From NCBI GenBank assembly GCA_030762935.1, contig CM060897.1:113084176-113148175 (forward strand): a stretch of 64,000 bases of DNA, given 5' to 3'. This stretch comes from Hymenopus coronatus. Taxonomy: Eukaryota; Arthropoda; Insecta; Mantodea; Hymenopodidae. Under the pieces are notes generated by a model. The model searched no databases. It worked only from the letters and a program-made list of their open reading frames with translations, and was not told the origin of the DNA. Positions within the stretch are counted from its first letter, which is position 1. The number at the start of each line of letters is the position of its first letter. Both the position numbers and the translations under genes were made by a program. Positions 1 through 11,028 of this stretch are shown piece after piece.

Positions 1-569
1 GCACATCGAGTGCTGGCATAAGTGCATAGAACTCTGGAGGGGGAGGGTTACTTTAAAAAATCTTGTTCATCTGAGCTGCTGGCGTTGTGAGACTTAGAGT
101 CACACGCACTGACCGACAGCATAGTTTTATTTAAAAAGTGTAAACTGCAAGGCCTATAATGTACCAGGTGAGTTAAATGCAGTTGAGTAACCCTTTGGTT
201 CTCTCATCTCTAACCACGTTGTTTCTGAAGAGTAAATGCCCTGTGTCTCCTCGCACCCTTATGCAGTTGTTTATGGCTCTTGATCTTAATAATCAAAGGT
301 ACATCCTTCTGCACCTTAAACTCTGAGGCCACCCGCTACTCGCAGTGCGCGAAAGAGTATACCACTGAAACTACTACCCCTAGTATGCGCAGAGTAGGGG
401 TGATTTCTACTAGCACTGGGTACGCTACAATAAATGCTCTTTGTTTAAGGGTGAAATTTGGAAAATCCTCAGTAAATAACACATGTTGTTGAAATTTATA
501 CTGGGCATTACACACAGTAACAGTGATGTTTATACATTTCAAAGTACTATCGTGCATGGCAATTATAAA
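1..569. other. Unique sequence, no gene seen
   Basis: I see no repeat, splice-coherent frame or RNA in this stretch. The two overlapping frames at 280-590 are short, on opposite strands and resemble nothing I know. Confidence 0.4.
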
Positions 570-1274
570 AAAAAGTCCTATGTGTTCCATTCACATGAAT
601 TTCTCCACCTGCTCTGCAAACAAACCTCTTAGAAAATATTGTTCGTCTTTAAACTTCATGCTAGTCGAGGTAAACCTTAGCTGAATGCTCTTATTACTTA
701 ATTCCTTATAAGCAATGCGCAATACCGTAGGCCGGCAAGATAATCAAATGTTTTAAAAACCTGTCGTTATGCGATTATTATTGAATATGCTTCGTTGCAA
801 GACCAAGTATAAAATAAAAGAATCACGGAAGATTTCTATTTGGGAAAAGTATATTTTCAAACTGAAACCAATAAGTGGGAATATCTCGGAAGCGTCAACT
901 TTATAAAAAATAGTTTATGGCATAACTTGGGGGTTTTAACGAGATTTTGCCTATCTCTTACGATATAACAGCTATGCAAAGATCATCAGAATGAGGGGTT
1001 ATTCCGAAGAAATTCAGGATATACATTTTATTTGCCATGTAAGCATCTTAAATAATTGGTATTTTAATCAGAATCAGTGGAGCCATTCTTGATAAAATCG
1101 AACATTCCGAAAAATGTGCCATGTAAAGGTTAGTTTGAGATAGAGGGATTTCGCTGGAAATCTTCTGTCGCATCTTTGTTAGACAATAAACTTAAATACC
1201 AAGTTTGATATTTAACCAACTTTTCGTTTTTGAGTTATGTTGTCAACAACAACAACAACACACACAAACAGACT
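570..1274 (+). repeat. F1 copy, head and core
   Basis: Starts with the F1 head (TATGTGTTCCATTCACATGA) and runs through the core (CAAGATATAC-like, TTAGAGCCATT-like and CTTCGTGTCGCATC-like blocks) to GTTTTTGAGTTATGTTG and a CAA/CA microsatellite. The microsatellite is cut off by an opposite-strand F1 piece. The matching tail probably lies at 2230-2345. Confidence 0.8.
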
Positions 1275-1613
1275 GTTTTTTTTGTGGGGCTAAACATTCC
1301 CAAGATATTCCCTCTTATTGGTTTTAAACTATTTAAAATTTACTCAAAGGGTATTTGTCATTTCTTTTTCTTTTGCTTCTGTCTTTGCCATGTCCAGAAA
1401 ACCGAACCAGGTTTTAAAAGAATTGACTATCGCCTTAGCTTCGTCATTCCCCTATTTCCTTCCTACTTATGAGGAACTATGTAATAAGACTATTGTTGCT
1501 AATGTTTATCTCGATTAACATCAAGTATACAGAAAATACATTTTTGTAAGAATAATTTGTGGCTGAATAGGTACAGAAAGTCATGTAAATGAAACACATT
1601 AGATTTTGTTTTA
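1275..1613 (-). repeat. F1 fragment, head half, inverted
   Basis: Minus-orientation F1 head half. The GAGATATTCC/TTATTGGTTT block leads to ACTATCGC, TTAGC, then CTTATTTCC, AATAAGACTA, and ends with AAAGTCATGTAAATGAAACA. It abuts the 570-1274 copy tail to tail. Confidence 0.75.
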
Positions 1614-2229
1614 AAATAATGGAGCTAAGTATTTTGTTTTATAAGAGCATATCTTAAGGAAGTATCAGAGTCGTAACGAAACCGATTACTAGAATCTATA
1701 GCACGCTATGTTTGAAACCTGTTATATTATCCTGCTTTGTAATTATCTCTTTTTGCGCTAGTGAATTAATGGAGCGTTTAGGTTTTCAGCTGTTCTCTAC
1801 CCGAGGGCCGAATATGTTAATACAGGCTTGCTTCACGATCCATAATCAGGCTGCAGGGATTAATATTTTTATTAAAACCGGATGTGGGTAGAAGCTTCTG
1901 TCGATTACCCCAGGCTGTGTTAAAATTGGACTCCATAATAATTCTATTTTTTGTTTCTCTCAGAGGCAATCACATATCGCTGCAGATACGAATTTTGCTG
2001 TCCTCACCTAATATCATAAAATGTAATATAGGGTAAATGAGTCGACTATGAGACCTCTCTTAGTATGTGTGGAAAAAGTTTGTGGAAATAGGCATTTTCT
2101 GTGCGAATGGGAATTGTTAAGCTACTATTATATTACTGGCAGTTAACACGTCGTGTTAGCTGGTATGAGTATTACTAGTTAGTGAAAAGTTCACCAGAGA
2201 AATCATTAAGTAAGGAAGTGTTAAAATAA
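1614..2229. other. Unique sequence between F1 pieces
   Basis: No recognisable repeat or coding frame. Together with 1275-1613 it separates the F1 copy at 570 from its likely tail at 2230, so it may be inserted material. Confidence 0.35.
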
Positions 2230-2345
2230 CAGGGGCCCCAAAACATGCACTTACGATAAATATAGGGATCGAATTTTTGATTGGAATAATATCTTCTCTA
2301 CCTACTATGTACTACTATACATACTTGCTACAGAAAGTACGAATG
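2230..2345 (+). repeat. F1 tail fragment
   Basis: Contains CAGGGGCCCCAAAACAT, then GGATCGAATTTTTGATTGGAAT and the tail TTCTCTACCTACTATGTAC...ACAGAAAGT. This is the palindromic 3' end of a plus-orientation F1. Confidence 0.7.
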
Positions 2346-2458
2346 AATAGACAAAACTTAAATTGTAAAGGAAAGCGACAATCTGATTATAGTGGAAAAT
2401 ATGCAATTTTAACTCGAGTGTATAAGTACAAGGGCTCGATATTTTGTTTTATTTGAAA

Positions 2459-2612
2459 CAACAATGCCATAGCCGAGTTTTGAACTACGGATCTCCAGAT
2501 CTCTAGCCGGTTGCTCTGGAACTGAGCTACCAACATTGAATTTCTCAACTGACTCGCATGTTTCTCGGTAAACCACATGGTGTTCTCAAATTCTTTTGAG
2601 ATGACAACCCCA
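2459..2612 (-). mobile_element. SINE-A, tRNA-derived
   Basis: On the minus strand it shows a box-A-like TGGTAGCTCAGT and a box-B-like AGTTCAAAACTC with tRNA-like spacing. The body before the tRNA-like part (GAGAACACC, GTGGTTTACC, GCGAGTCAGTT) is shared with the copy at 4970. It is a SINE head and not a tRNA gene: there is no cloverleaf and the flanks are also repeated. Confidence 0.7.
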
Positions 2613-2689
2613 ATGGCGACTTACAATGTTGTAAGTACTTAAGTCCCAGGATTCATAGTATAGCCAGGTATTATGGTCAATTAATCCAA

Positions 2690-3060
2690 AGGTACTTATA
2701 GTTACACACCTTCAATATAATCGCCCCCACTATTTATGGTGTCTTCCCGAGTGTTCGAAATGTGTCGCATACCATCTGCACGTCTATTTCTGTGTATGTC
2801 CCGTATTGACCGTCCGATAGCATGGATAATGTCATCTCTTGTTTTGACCCGGATCCCTTGCAGTGGTTCTATCACTTTGGCAAATAGATCAGGTGAGTAC
2901 GGTGAATATTCCAGAATCTCCCATTGCGAGCGGCGCAGGAGATCCTGGATATAGCAGCGGTGTGTCATTTTGCATTGTCATGCAGAATGATGGGGCGCTA
3001 TTCCATGAAATATCGCCGCTTTCGCCTAAGCGCTGGTCGAAGGTGGTGAGGTAAGCAGCA
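2690..3060 (-). pseudogene. mariner transposase C-terminal relic
   Basis: Minus-strand reading (main frame 2968-2702) contains EYSPYSPDL, then IGRSIRDIHRNRRADG and GGDYIEG, the C-terminal signature of insect mariner transposases. In another frame just upstream, 2971-2994 encodes PIILHDNA, the block with the second catalytic Asp. The stretch that normally carries the third Asp, between PDL and the following F-K-V block, is deleted, so this is a dead copy. Confidence 0.8.
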
Positions 3061-3199
3061 TCTCAATGAATGGAGGTTTCTAGGTTCTCCTCGTCCAAAG
3101 ATAGTGAACGCTACACAAAGAAATGTGAAAATGATGTTCATTACTGCATCACGCTGTACCAGGCCATCACCTAGAGTGACAATAGTTTCTGTATTTACG

Positions 3200-3462
3200 A
3201 TCTCTTTTCAAAGGAAAGGAAAGAACCACTGCGAGGGATCCGGTACAACGCCAGAGATGACATTATCCATACTTTGGGTGGTTAATAGGTACATCAACAG
3301 AAATAGACGCGTAGATGGCATACGAAGCCTATCGAACATTTGGCAAAAGGTCATAAACAACGGGGGCGAAGATTTTGAAGGTTGTAACAAGTATCTATGT
3401 CAATAAAGTGTTTCAGTGAGAAAAAAAAAAACTAGGTCTCATTGCTTTTTATCCAGACCTTG
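3200..3462 (+). pseudogene. mariner transposase C-terminal relic, inverted mate
   Basis: Plus-strand frame ending near 3406 shows NIWQKVINNGGEDFEG, the same C-terminus as the minus-strand relic at 2690-3060. Downstream, GCTTTTTATCCAGACCTTG at 3444-3462 followed by TA looks like the element's terminal repeat. The two relics point outward from each other and the middle of the element is missing. Confidence 0.7.
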
Positions 3463-3465
3463 TAT

Positions 3466-4911
3466 TACATTTTTTTTCAAAGTGAGATATATGTATTTTA
3501 TAAATCTACTAGAAAGAGTTGAAAATAGTTTGAAAAGGCATATCACTTGATATGTAAAAAGTTTCTTACCAGAGTAAAGTATGCCTAAATGGGAGACTCA
3601 TTCTGAGAAAGCCGACAAATGCAGTTTCTATCTGCGAAGCATATATAATGGGACAAACAAATTGTTGAATAATAGTGAAACAATTACATACTAGATATAA
3701 ACTTAGATTTAATATAGGATGTGTTATACAGGCCGTTAGAGGTATAAGTAGCGATATTTCTATTGATAATTAAGAACAGTGTAGGGAACAACATTGCTTC
3801 AATATTTTCTTCACATGAGGACTTTTAATTTTACTTATTAATAGTAGTATATTTTCAGGTTGGTTAATCTTTCCAAGTAGACGTGGCACATGAAAACCAT
3901 ACGTATGTATTTTCCCCAAGACCGCGGGGCCGAAAGCGCAGCCCTGAGAGACAGATCTCACTAAAACGAATGCTGTATCGGAACTGAGTTTGAATGCTTT
4001 TTGAAAGGTCAACAGCCTCACACACCTATTGAGGTATGAAAATGTTGTAGCAAAACAGATAATCTATATTGATTCGCGTTGTTCATTTAGCGGCTCATTT
4101 AGGGCTAAGAAAAAAATCAATACATTATATGAGTGTTTACTGGGACTATGTTAGACTAAGATAAAAAGTTCCACTAAGACACCGATGTGAATACGCATTA
4201 ACACATAATTTTCCAAAATATCTGCACTTATACTCCTAGCAGTTGTTTTTATTCGTACGTTTGTATGACTCATTTTTTGTCACAATGTTGTCCCTCGTTT
4301 CTGCACATATTTATTGTAACTATAAGAGCTAGAATAAATAATCTCTTTCTGTGATTGACATTTTCACAAAGATATCAAGATTAAGCACATATTCGATTCA
4401 AATTACCTGCATATATCCATAGTCACTATTGTGCCTAAGCTAGAACAAAGAATTACAAAATTATTTGAAATAGTCACAGTAAGAACATTATAAATTGGCA
4501 GTTGGGTATTTATTTATGTTTGATGTAACTTCTACAACTGCTGAAAGATAGTAGCACTACATGGATATAGTAAAGTGAACAGGAAAATAATTAAATTGAG
4601 AAAAATAATTTGGCCGCCAAATTCAGAATAAATATTTGACGTATCTGTGTCACAAAATTGTGTCGAAATTTCATGGAAATATGTTATGAGGTCTCTTGAA
4701 TTCATAAAAAGAATTTACAGATAAAAATCTGTCTCCGTCTCTGTCTGTCTCTCTCTCTCCCTTCCTTTGTGGATATATGTGTGTGTGTGAGAGAGACCGC
4801 CTGTGTGACTGTAAATAGAGTAATTAAAAATAGGAAGTGATGGATGAATTGTTTTTTTTTTTTTTCACACAAGCCATGTGTAAGGACAGAAGTTGGATAC
4901 TGAAAAATTCA
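3466..4911. other. AT-rich unique stretch with low-complexity DNA
   Basis: No gene recognised. A CT-rich/GT-rich microsatellite lies at about 4728-4800 and a T-run at about 4851-4866. The ORF at 3770-4021 on the minus strand resembles no family I know. Confidence 0.4.
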
Positions 4912-4974
4912 ATGCCATAGCCGGGTTTTGAACCATGGATCTCCGATCTCTACCCGGTTGCCATTAGGATTGTC
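4912..4974 (-). mobile_element. SINE-A tRNA-like end, inverted fragment
   Basis: The minus strand reads GGCAACCGGGTAGAGATC, then ATGGTTCAAAACCC, matching the 3' part of the SINE-A tRNA-like region. It lies head-on to the complete plus-strand SINE-A that follows. Confidence 0.6.
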
Positions 4975-5150
4975 ATCTCAAAATAATTTGAGAACACCTT
5001 GTGGTTTACCGGAATCACGCGAGTCAGTTAAGAAATCCAATGGTATGGCGGCACGTTGTCGTGGTAGCTCAGTGGCAGAGCAACTGGCTAGAGATCGGGA
5101 GATTCGTGGTTCAAATGGCATTAGATTTTTCAGTCTGACAGCTATCCAAT
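4970..5150 (+). mobile_element. SINE-A, tRNA-derived
   Basis: Plus-strand copy with the same body as 2459-2612 (TTGAGAACACC, GTGGTTTACC, GCGAGTCAGTTAAG). It then has box-A-like GTGGTAGCTCAGTGG and box-B-like GTGGTTCAAATGG. Confidence 0.75.
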
Positions 5151-5159
5151 GTGAATTGA

Positions 5160-5715
5160 TATTTGAATCCTTCCAAGACTGTAACTGGAGAGTTTTCAAG
5201 AAATTACTCCCCCCCAAACTACTCTTTACATGATCATTTTTTAAAACTTTTGATTTTCTCAGACGCTTTTCATTAAATGTTATATATTTAAGTTTTTTCA
5301 TGACAAGTGAAATGTATATCTTGAACGTTTTATGGGAATAGCCTCTGAAGCCTTGTTCATGCAGGATGACTTTTGGATAACTGGTAAACCGTAAGAATTG
5401 TTTGAAAACTTACTGCTCAGAAACGGCAGATATCGTCAATATATACAATTTATGTCAAATGCAGATTTTTTTGGTGATGTTAACCATTTACGAGATAATC
5501 CTTGTTAATGGTTTCGACTATTTTAAGCGATTGCTAGCTCTAAGGGGAAGGGCTTAACGGTGGCGGAGAAGTTACCTGGGTAGTACTGCGTCAAAACCAA
5601 AGATAAGGGCATTAATCATAAAACGTACATCAAATAACATGCCACATAAAAAAACGTAAAAGTGAATAAAATAATCAGTCAAACATGCTAATCTTTCCTG
5701 CATAACCCTACCAAA
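5160..5715 (+). repeat. Tandem unit 1, minus-orientation F1 core plus 180-bp spacer
   Basis: The first ~365 bp is F1 core in minus orientation (CTACTCTTTACATG, TGTATATCTTGAA, GCCTCTGAAG, TAACTGGTAAACCGTAAG). It is followed by a ~190-bp non-F1 segment (TTTTAAGCGATTGC to CATGTACTCG). The whole arrangement recurs immediately downstream. Confidence 0.65.
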
Positions 5716-6235
5716 TCTTCCATGTACTCGTATACGACACGAAGGTTTCAAGAAAATCTTCCTACCCTAAACTACCTTTACATCAAATATTTTTCAAAAA
5801 TGTTGATTTGCTTAAAAAATATTTCCAAGGATGTTAATTAAAATACAATACGTTTAAGTTTTTTCATGAAAACTATTGCATTTTCTAGCAATAGCCTCTG
5901 ATTTAGGATACCTTATACCTCTGGTAATACTTGTTACACAAGAAGTGAAGGTCTCATCAACACAAGCAATTTATATAAAATACTTTTTGTGGACTGGTCA
6001 TTAATGACATTTCCTTGTTAAAGGTTTAAATATTTTGAAGGGAGAGTCGGCTCTACGCTTGGCGAAGAAGTTGCCTAGCAAGTACGGCATGAATTCCAAA
6101 GAGTACCAATACGATAATGTCATTAGTCATAAAACATAGATAATATAACGTCATACACAGCACACGTAAAAAATAAAATAAAACAATAAATCAGTTAATC
6201 TCTCTTGTAAACCCTAATAAATTCATTCATTCCAT
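5716..6235 (+). repeat. Tandem unit 2, diverged duplicate of 5160-5715
   Basis: Same order of blocks as unit 1: AAACTACC-TTTACAT, GCCTCTGA, GATATTTCCTTGTTA, then GGCGAAGAAGTTGCC, ATTAGTCATAAAAC and a CACGTAAAA-AAT-rich end. The offset from unit 1 is about 500-550 bp and divergence is high, so the duplication is old. Confidence 0.6.
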
Positions 6236-6518
6236 AAGTTAAATATTTTGTTTACATTCGGAGAAGGGACCAAACCTTTTCTGGACAAATTCATGCAGCA
6301 TTACGCTGATAAGTTGATAAAAAGTCAGGGCTTGAGACTTTTCTGGTTGTATTGGAATGTCAGCCAGGTAGGTATTGGCTTAACTTCCAAGCTTTCAACG
6401 ACTCTGTCGCAGAAATCATTGATAAGAAATATCCCACTTATAGCTTTCACGGACCTTCGATGTCGAGCGCCTTGCTTGATAGGTAATTTCTTCGACACTC
6501 GATTCGTGCGGAAGTAAA
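6236..6518. other. Short unassigned ORF region
   Basis: A plus-strand frame of 89 codons (6248-6517) is open but has no motif I recognise. Its base composition is like its surroundings. I do not call it a gene. Confidence 0.25.
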
Positions 6519-7024
6519 GGATGTCCCAATAAGAACACCGGAATTAAATTAGTCACCATTTTGTTGCTGTGAGGTTGGCAGCACACTACTTACCGCTTCT
6601 GTTTTCTATATTTGTTGCAGTCACTTATATGCAACGTTACACTGCTGAACAATGAGTTTTAGTTTTGAAAACTCATTACAAGAACAATGAGTGTAATGCT
6701 GAAACTGTTCGAAGGGTTTGTGCGCTATAATGTCGGAACGATGAGCCAAATGAATAGGCTGATGATGAAATTGGAGGCAATAAGATGCACTGTAACATAC
6801 CGACATTCAGATGCACTCGTTTTATGCGCTTTGTCCAGAACATCGTCATTGTGAGGGACAGAATTCAAGTGAGTCCGAACAAATCTATTCGTCGTCGTTC
6901 ACAGTAGTTAGGCATTTCAAGAAGCTCACTGCAGAGGATTCTCGTGAAAGATATGCACGTGCGTCCATACAAAGTGCAGTTAATTCAAGAACGTAAACCG
7001 ACCGGCGTTCTCATTGGGACAGCC
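6519..7024 (+). mobile_element. Tc1/IS630-like element, internally deleted
   Basis: Bounded by a 23-bp inverted repeat: GGATGTCCCAATAAGAACAC at 6519, matched by the complement ending at 7024 (20 of 23 identical by eye). Inside, frame-broken plus-strand peptides read AETVRRVCAL and RNDEPN, and further on RRRSQ-stop-LGISRSSLQRIL and YKVQLIQERKP. This pattern is the N-terminal DNA-binding half of an IS630/Tc1-type transposase. The catalytic part is absent. Confidence 0.6.
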
Positions 7025-7026
7025 GG

Positions 7027-7626
7027 TCACAAAACTTTATTTACAAAGCTACAACAAAGTATTTTCCAACGTAATCTCACTGCCACAAAGATATTTACTT
7101 TCATGCGATAATGGGTTTTCAACGTAATTGTACTTTCATCGCTAAAGATATGAGCCAAGATGTCACTGCCACTTTGAGATCTTCTTGGCTTTTCCATCCA
7201 AAAAGTCATGTACGGTATCCAAAATGAAACACCGGTTATTCTTAATTCTTTTATCACATTTGCTTTCAGCTCCTTTATAATTATTTAAGGATTTCCACTC
7301 CGGTATTTTTCGCAGACACTGGTTCATCCTCGATTACTCGTAAATTATACGCCATTTCCTCACTGAAGACTCGTTCATGCCTATAAAATTCGATTGGCCA
7401 AACATTTTGTACATTCCAAAAACGAATAAATTCTTTGGCGGTCGAAAAGTATAACATTGGCATTGAAAAACTGGTAGTACGTGACAATAAATATATTGAC
7501 AGAATGGAGATTGCGTTGAGAAATAGAGTAAGGTACTGTAACTTTGTAAATAAAGTTTTGTGTTGATAGCTTTCGTTAACATTAGGTTATGCCAAAACGT
7601 CTGTCACTTTCTGGATGGCCCTCGTA
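7027..7626 (-). mobile_element. Tc1/mariner-related end with degenerate transposase
   Basis: The right edge (7591-7624) reads on the minus strand CGAGGGCCATCCAGAAAGTG and is followed by TA. The same ~34-bp end occurs at 14349, and similarity continues inward for about 70 bp. Minus frames contain IFSDES (first-Asp-like motif) and a helix-turn-helix-like NESSVRKWR, broken by stops. The family assignment of the coding part is weak; the terminal repeat is clear. Confidence 0.5.
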
Positions 7627-7682
7627 GATTAAATCCAGGATCAGCAGCTTGTTAAATGACGCCTTTGGTAGTTGCTTATATG

Positions 7683-8822
7683 TAGGGATAGCATCTTGGG
7701 TACCGATAGCGGACAGAAGTTAGCGCAGCATGGTGTATAGTTGTATGTGTTGACAATGCAGTGGTACTAATAGAAGCAAAATGGGGCGGTGGTTGCGTGG
7801 TAGACTGTATGTTTTCACTACAGTGGATGGCGATTGAGGTTGCAAGGATGGTAAACATAAATATCACTGATTTACATACATTAAATTGCTGTTGTGCTGT
7901 TTCATTTGCTCGCAAACTACATAGATTACAATGCACAACATACATTCGTAAAGTCTCAAATGTGAATCATCTCCGATTGGCACGTAAACAGACTTTATAT
8001 TGTAAAACTCCTCGCTCCACTTCACAAGATGTGATTGAAACAAAAAGGAAATAGGAGACATCAGCGACTATTGGGCAAGATAACTCCGTCAGCAATTATT
8101 TCCGTGACAATACCTAGTTACACATTTCGTATTTCATGCATTATTGAAAGCCCGACATTTTCCAAACACTATCTTCACTTTCTTTTTTTACACTGTCTAA
8201 ACAGGTGTCACGGGTCTCTGATTAATTGCTTGCACAAGTTCATCGACAGCTTTCAGGGCTCGTTGAATTTCAGTGTTCTATGTTTCCAAATATGCGTTAC
8301 TGTCGTAGATATATCTGCAACGTTCTTCTGTATGATTTGCAAATCTTCATGCAATCCATTTGAAGGAAGAGATCTTACAATCTTAATTGAAGAGCATGCA
8401 CTATCATCAAAATCATTAATTCCTGTAAATCACTATAGTAATATATAGCATAATATACTGCTGTTCTGTTCAAATCTGGACATCTATTGCCGACACGTGC
8501 TCCACTTGGACATGGTGTAGATGATGTTACACTGGACGCGTTTCGACAACCTTCGTTGTCTCTTTTGCAGGTTAGCAGACGTTCAGTGTAACATCATTTA
8601 CACCATGTCCAAGTGGAGCACGTGTCGGCAATAGATGTCCACATTTGAACAAAATGATAGCCTCACTGTATGGAATGGCTTTTTAACATTTTAAAAGTAT
8701 ACTGCTGCATTGAGCCGTCACTACAGGTTGTTTACATGCCAAATCAGGTCGGTCTCTACTCGATAGGTATACAACTGATATTCGTATGTGTCCCGCTATC
8801 GGTCCCCAAAATGCTATCCCTA
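7683..8822. mobile_element. hAT-like non-autonomous element
   Basis: Ends are TAGGGATAGCATCTTGGGTA at the left and the inverted TAGGGATAGCATTTTGGGGA at the right; 28 of 30 bp match by eye. Flanking 8-bp target duplications are CTTATATG (7675-7682) and GTTATATG (8823-8830), differing at one base. The 8-bp duplication and a YARNG start fit hAT. No transposase frame is visible in the 1140 bp. A long internal hairpin sits at 8468-8650. Confidence 0.75.
8468..8650. repeat. Long inverted repeat with structured loop
   Basis: Arms 8468-8538 and 8580-8650 are 71 bp each with about four mismatches; the spacer is 41 bp. The spacer on the minus strand has a GACAAC/GTTGTC stem followed by GAAACGCG, a motif often seen at ends of Penelope-like elements and hammerhead-bearing repeats. 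The ribozyme core itself is not complete. Confidence 0.85.
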
Positions 8823-8830
8823 GTTATATG

Positions 8831-10374
8831 TGACCATGCATTCTAACCTAATTGCATTGGTATTAATACACCAGTAATATCTATGGAGATAACAAAAGAG
8901 GTAATCTGGTGAATGTAGATGAGATTTATTCTATGGTTAACAAAACAAACATTGTTTGAAAACGTTCACTCTTAAAAGGATACAAAGTTGGCATTAATAT
9001 GTTTTGAGTAGACGAGTTTTATAAACCTCGATATCTCTAGCTATATTGCATACCGTTCAATTAATAAGTGATAATTGAAGTTGAATGTAATGTTAAAATA
9101 TATTAAAAACTTAAAAATGGAAGTAAGTAAATGTAAATATAGGAATCTTGTATAGCAAACTCATTGTAACACGCATATGATTTAACATATCAACTAAGGT
9201 ATAATATTATAAAATTGTGTTTAAGAAGAAGAGTAATTTAATGCTTTTAAAGTGTTAGTAGATCTCTACGTTAATTGGCCTTAAGTATGGAAACCACTAA
9301 AAGAAAATATTGGTAAAATTTGTTTTGGTTCGATTATTTTGCGTTTATTTTTTAAAGTGAATAACATTAAACGTTCTAAGCAGAAGCTTACCAATTACTA
9401 TTCCGTTTCTAAACCTTCTTGCACTAAGCAACCCCTAGAAGAATCTAGCTTGAATAAATATACATATATAAATTCTCACAATGTCAGCCGGAACAACTCA
9501 ATGTTTAACATAATTCCAAGCAACAATTATGTAGGAATTGTTGGTAGAACCAAGAGATTACCGCCAAGCAGAGAAAGTAAACAGATATTTTGCCTAACTT
9601 CCTGGCTCTTGTAATGGCACACTTTAAAATGAACACCCAGTACTATAATTTCAGATTCTGGCACAGATTCAGGAAAGGAAGGAAAGTCTTAGTTTAACCT
9701 GAGCAACTCCCAGATTTGCTTAAGAGCATCAGAGAGATTATAATCAATCAGATTACGAAATTCCAGACTAATTAAAACCGAGGCTCTCAAAGAAATCGAG
9801 TTTGATTTTAATCGGAATATTTTTTTTTCATCGAGATCCCTTCAGATATTATTTTACACTGCAAACATTGTTGATTTTATAAAACTTTATTTTTTATGTA
9901 CAGCGCCACGGACAAGAAAAGTTGAAAATCGAACCGATTACTGAAACGCTTCTACATCAAACTTCCATGGGAAATTCCCAGATGGGTTTGTTTATACTTG
10001 TTAGTCATGCCTGCCAACCCTCGAATAGTAATCACAGTGGCTGTTCACCAGCGTTGGAAAGGAAAGAGCATGAAAAAGTTCCAATTACAAAGAAACGGAA
10101 AGGATCGTATGATATCTATCGGGTCTACTTGTCAGAAACTGGGAGGGGGGGGTGGGGGATTGGAAGCGCAGAATGGGAAGGGATGAGCATGGTCCGCTTA
10201 TTTTTACAGGAAGCAAAGAAAAAGGGGTAAAAGAAACAGAATCTCATTTCGTTATTTTCCGGGATGCATAGAAAGGCAGTACATTGTACAGTATGCACAT
10301 AAAAACTTCAGCAGTATGCAGCCGAGAATCTTTGTTCTACACGAGACACACACTTTAAACATATCATTTGACTG
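8831..10374. other. Unique stretch, no gene recognised
   Basis: AT-rich with two open frames, 9339-9614 (91 codons) and 9922-10230 (102 codons, ending in a G-rich run). Neither has recognisable motifs, and I see no splice or promoter context that supports either one. Confidence 0.35.
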
Positions 10375-11028
10375 AGATTTTTAATTTCTTTACCTAGTTT
10401 ATAGGTAGAGAAGGTATTGCATTCCACCCAACACTTTGATATCGAAATTTCACAGGAAATACACATGTTATGTTCCCCTGAAACAAAAAGCAGTAAAAGA
10501 TCCGTATGTGTGTGAGTGTGTGTGTTTGTATATGTATGTCCATGTGTCTGCGAACAAGATAATTCCAAAACGAGTTAACTACCAAACTTGATATTTAGAT
10601 TCAGCATCTTCCAAGGATGCGGCACAAACCTTTTCAGGAAAACCCTCCCAATCTCAACTACTCTTTATACAAAACATTTTTTAGAACAATTTCATCCTCT
10701 CAAAAGTGGCTCTAACGATTTTTACAAAAGTACCATATGTTTAATAGACTAATAACTGGCATTCCATAAGAGATAGATAAAAGCGTACTATTCCTTTAAA
10801 AGTTACAGAAATTTAAACATCGTTATAACACATAATGTATGTCATAAACATTTCTTGTATAGTTCACCGCCTCCGAGATATTCCGTGTTACTGGTTTAAG
10901 GTTTAAGCTAAATAAACTTTTCTCAAATGGAATGTCATAATTCTTTTCGTCTGTCTTTTAGTTATTCCTAGAAAGCAAAGAAAGCTGCCAGCTTTTAAGG
11001 TTTGATTATTGCTTATGCATAACGAGCT
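10375..11028 (-). repeat. F1 copy, tail and core
   Basis: Minus orientation: the tail block TAGAGAAGGTATTGCATTCC, GT-rich microsatellite, CATCTTCCAAGGATGC, and onward to CTTTTAAGGTTTGATTATTGC. The palindrome is degraded and the head is missing. Confidence 0.8.

Noticed and set aside
570..1613. F1 as a long terminal repeat of a retrovirus-like element
   Set aside because: No TG...CA ends, primer-binding site, polypurine tract or gag-pol frames between copies, and orientations are mixed.
5058..5135. A functional tRNA gene
   Set aside because: A- and B-box-like blocks exist but acceptor and anticodon stems do not pair, and the sequence is part of a multi-copy SINE.
6248..6517. 89-codon frame as a gene
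   Set aside because: No motif, no context, and composition like the flanks.
8539..8579. Intact hammerhead ribozyme
   Set aside because: The GAAAC block and a helix-II-like stem are visible, but a CTGANGA core is not; at most a remnant.
9922..10230. 102-codon frame as a gene
   Set aside because: Ends in G-rich low complexity; no recognised domain or splice context.
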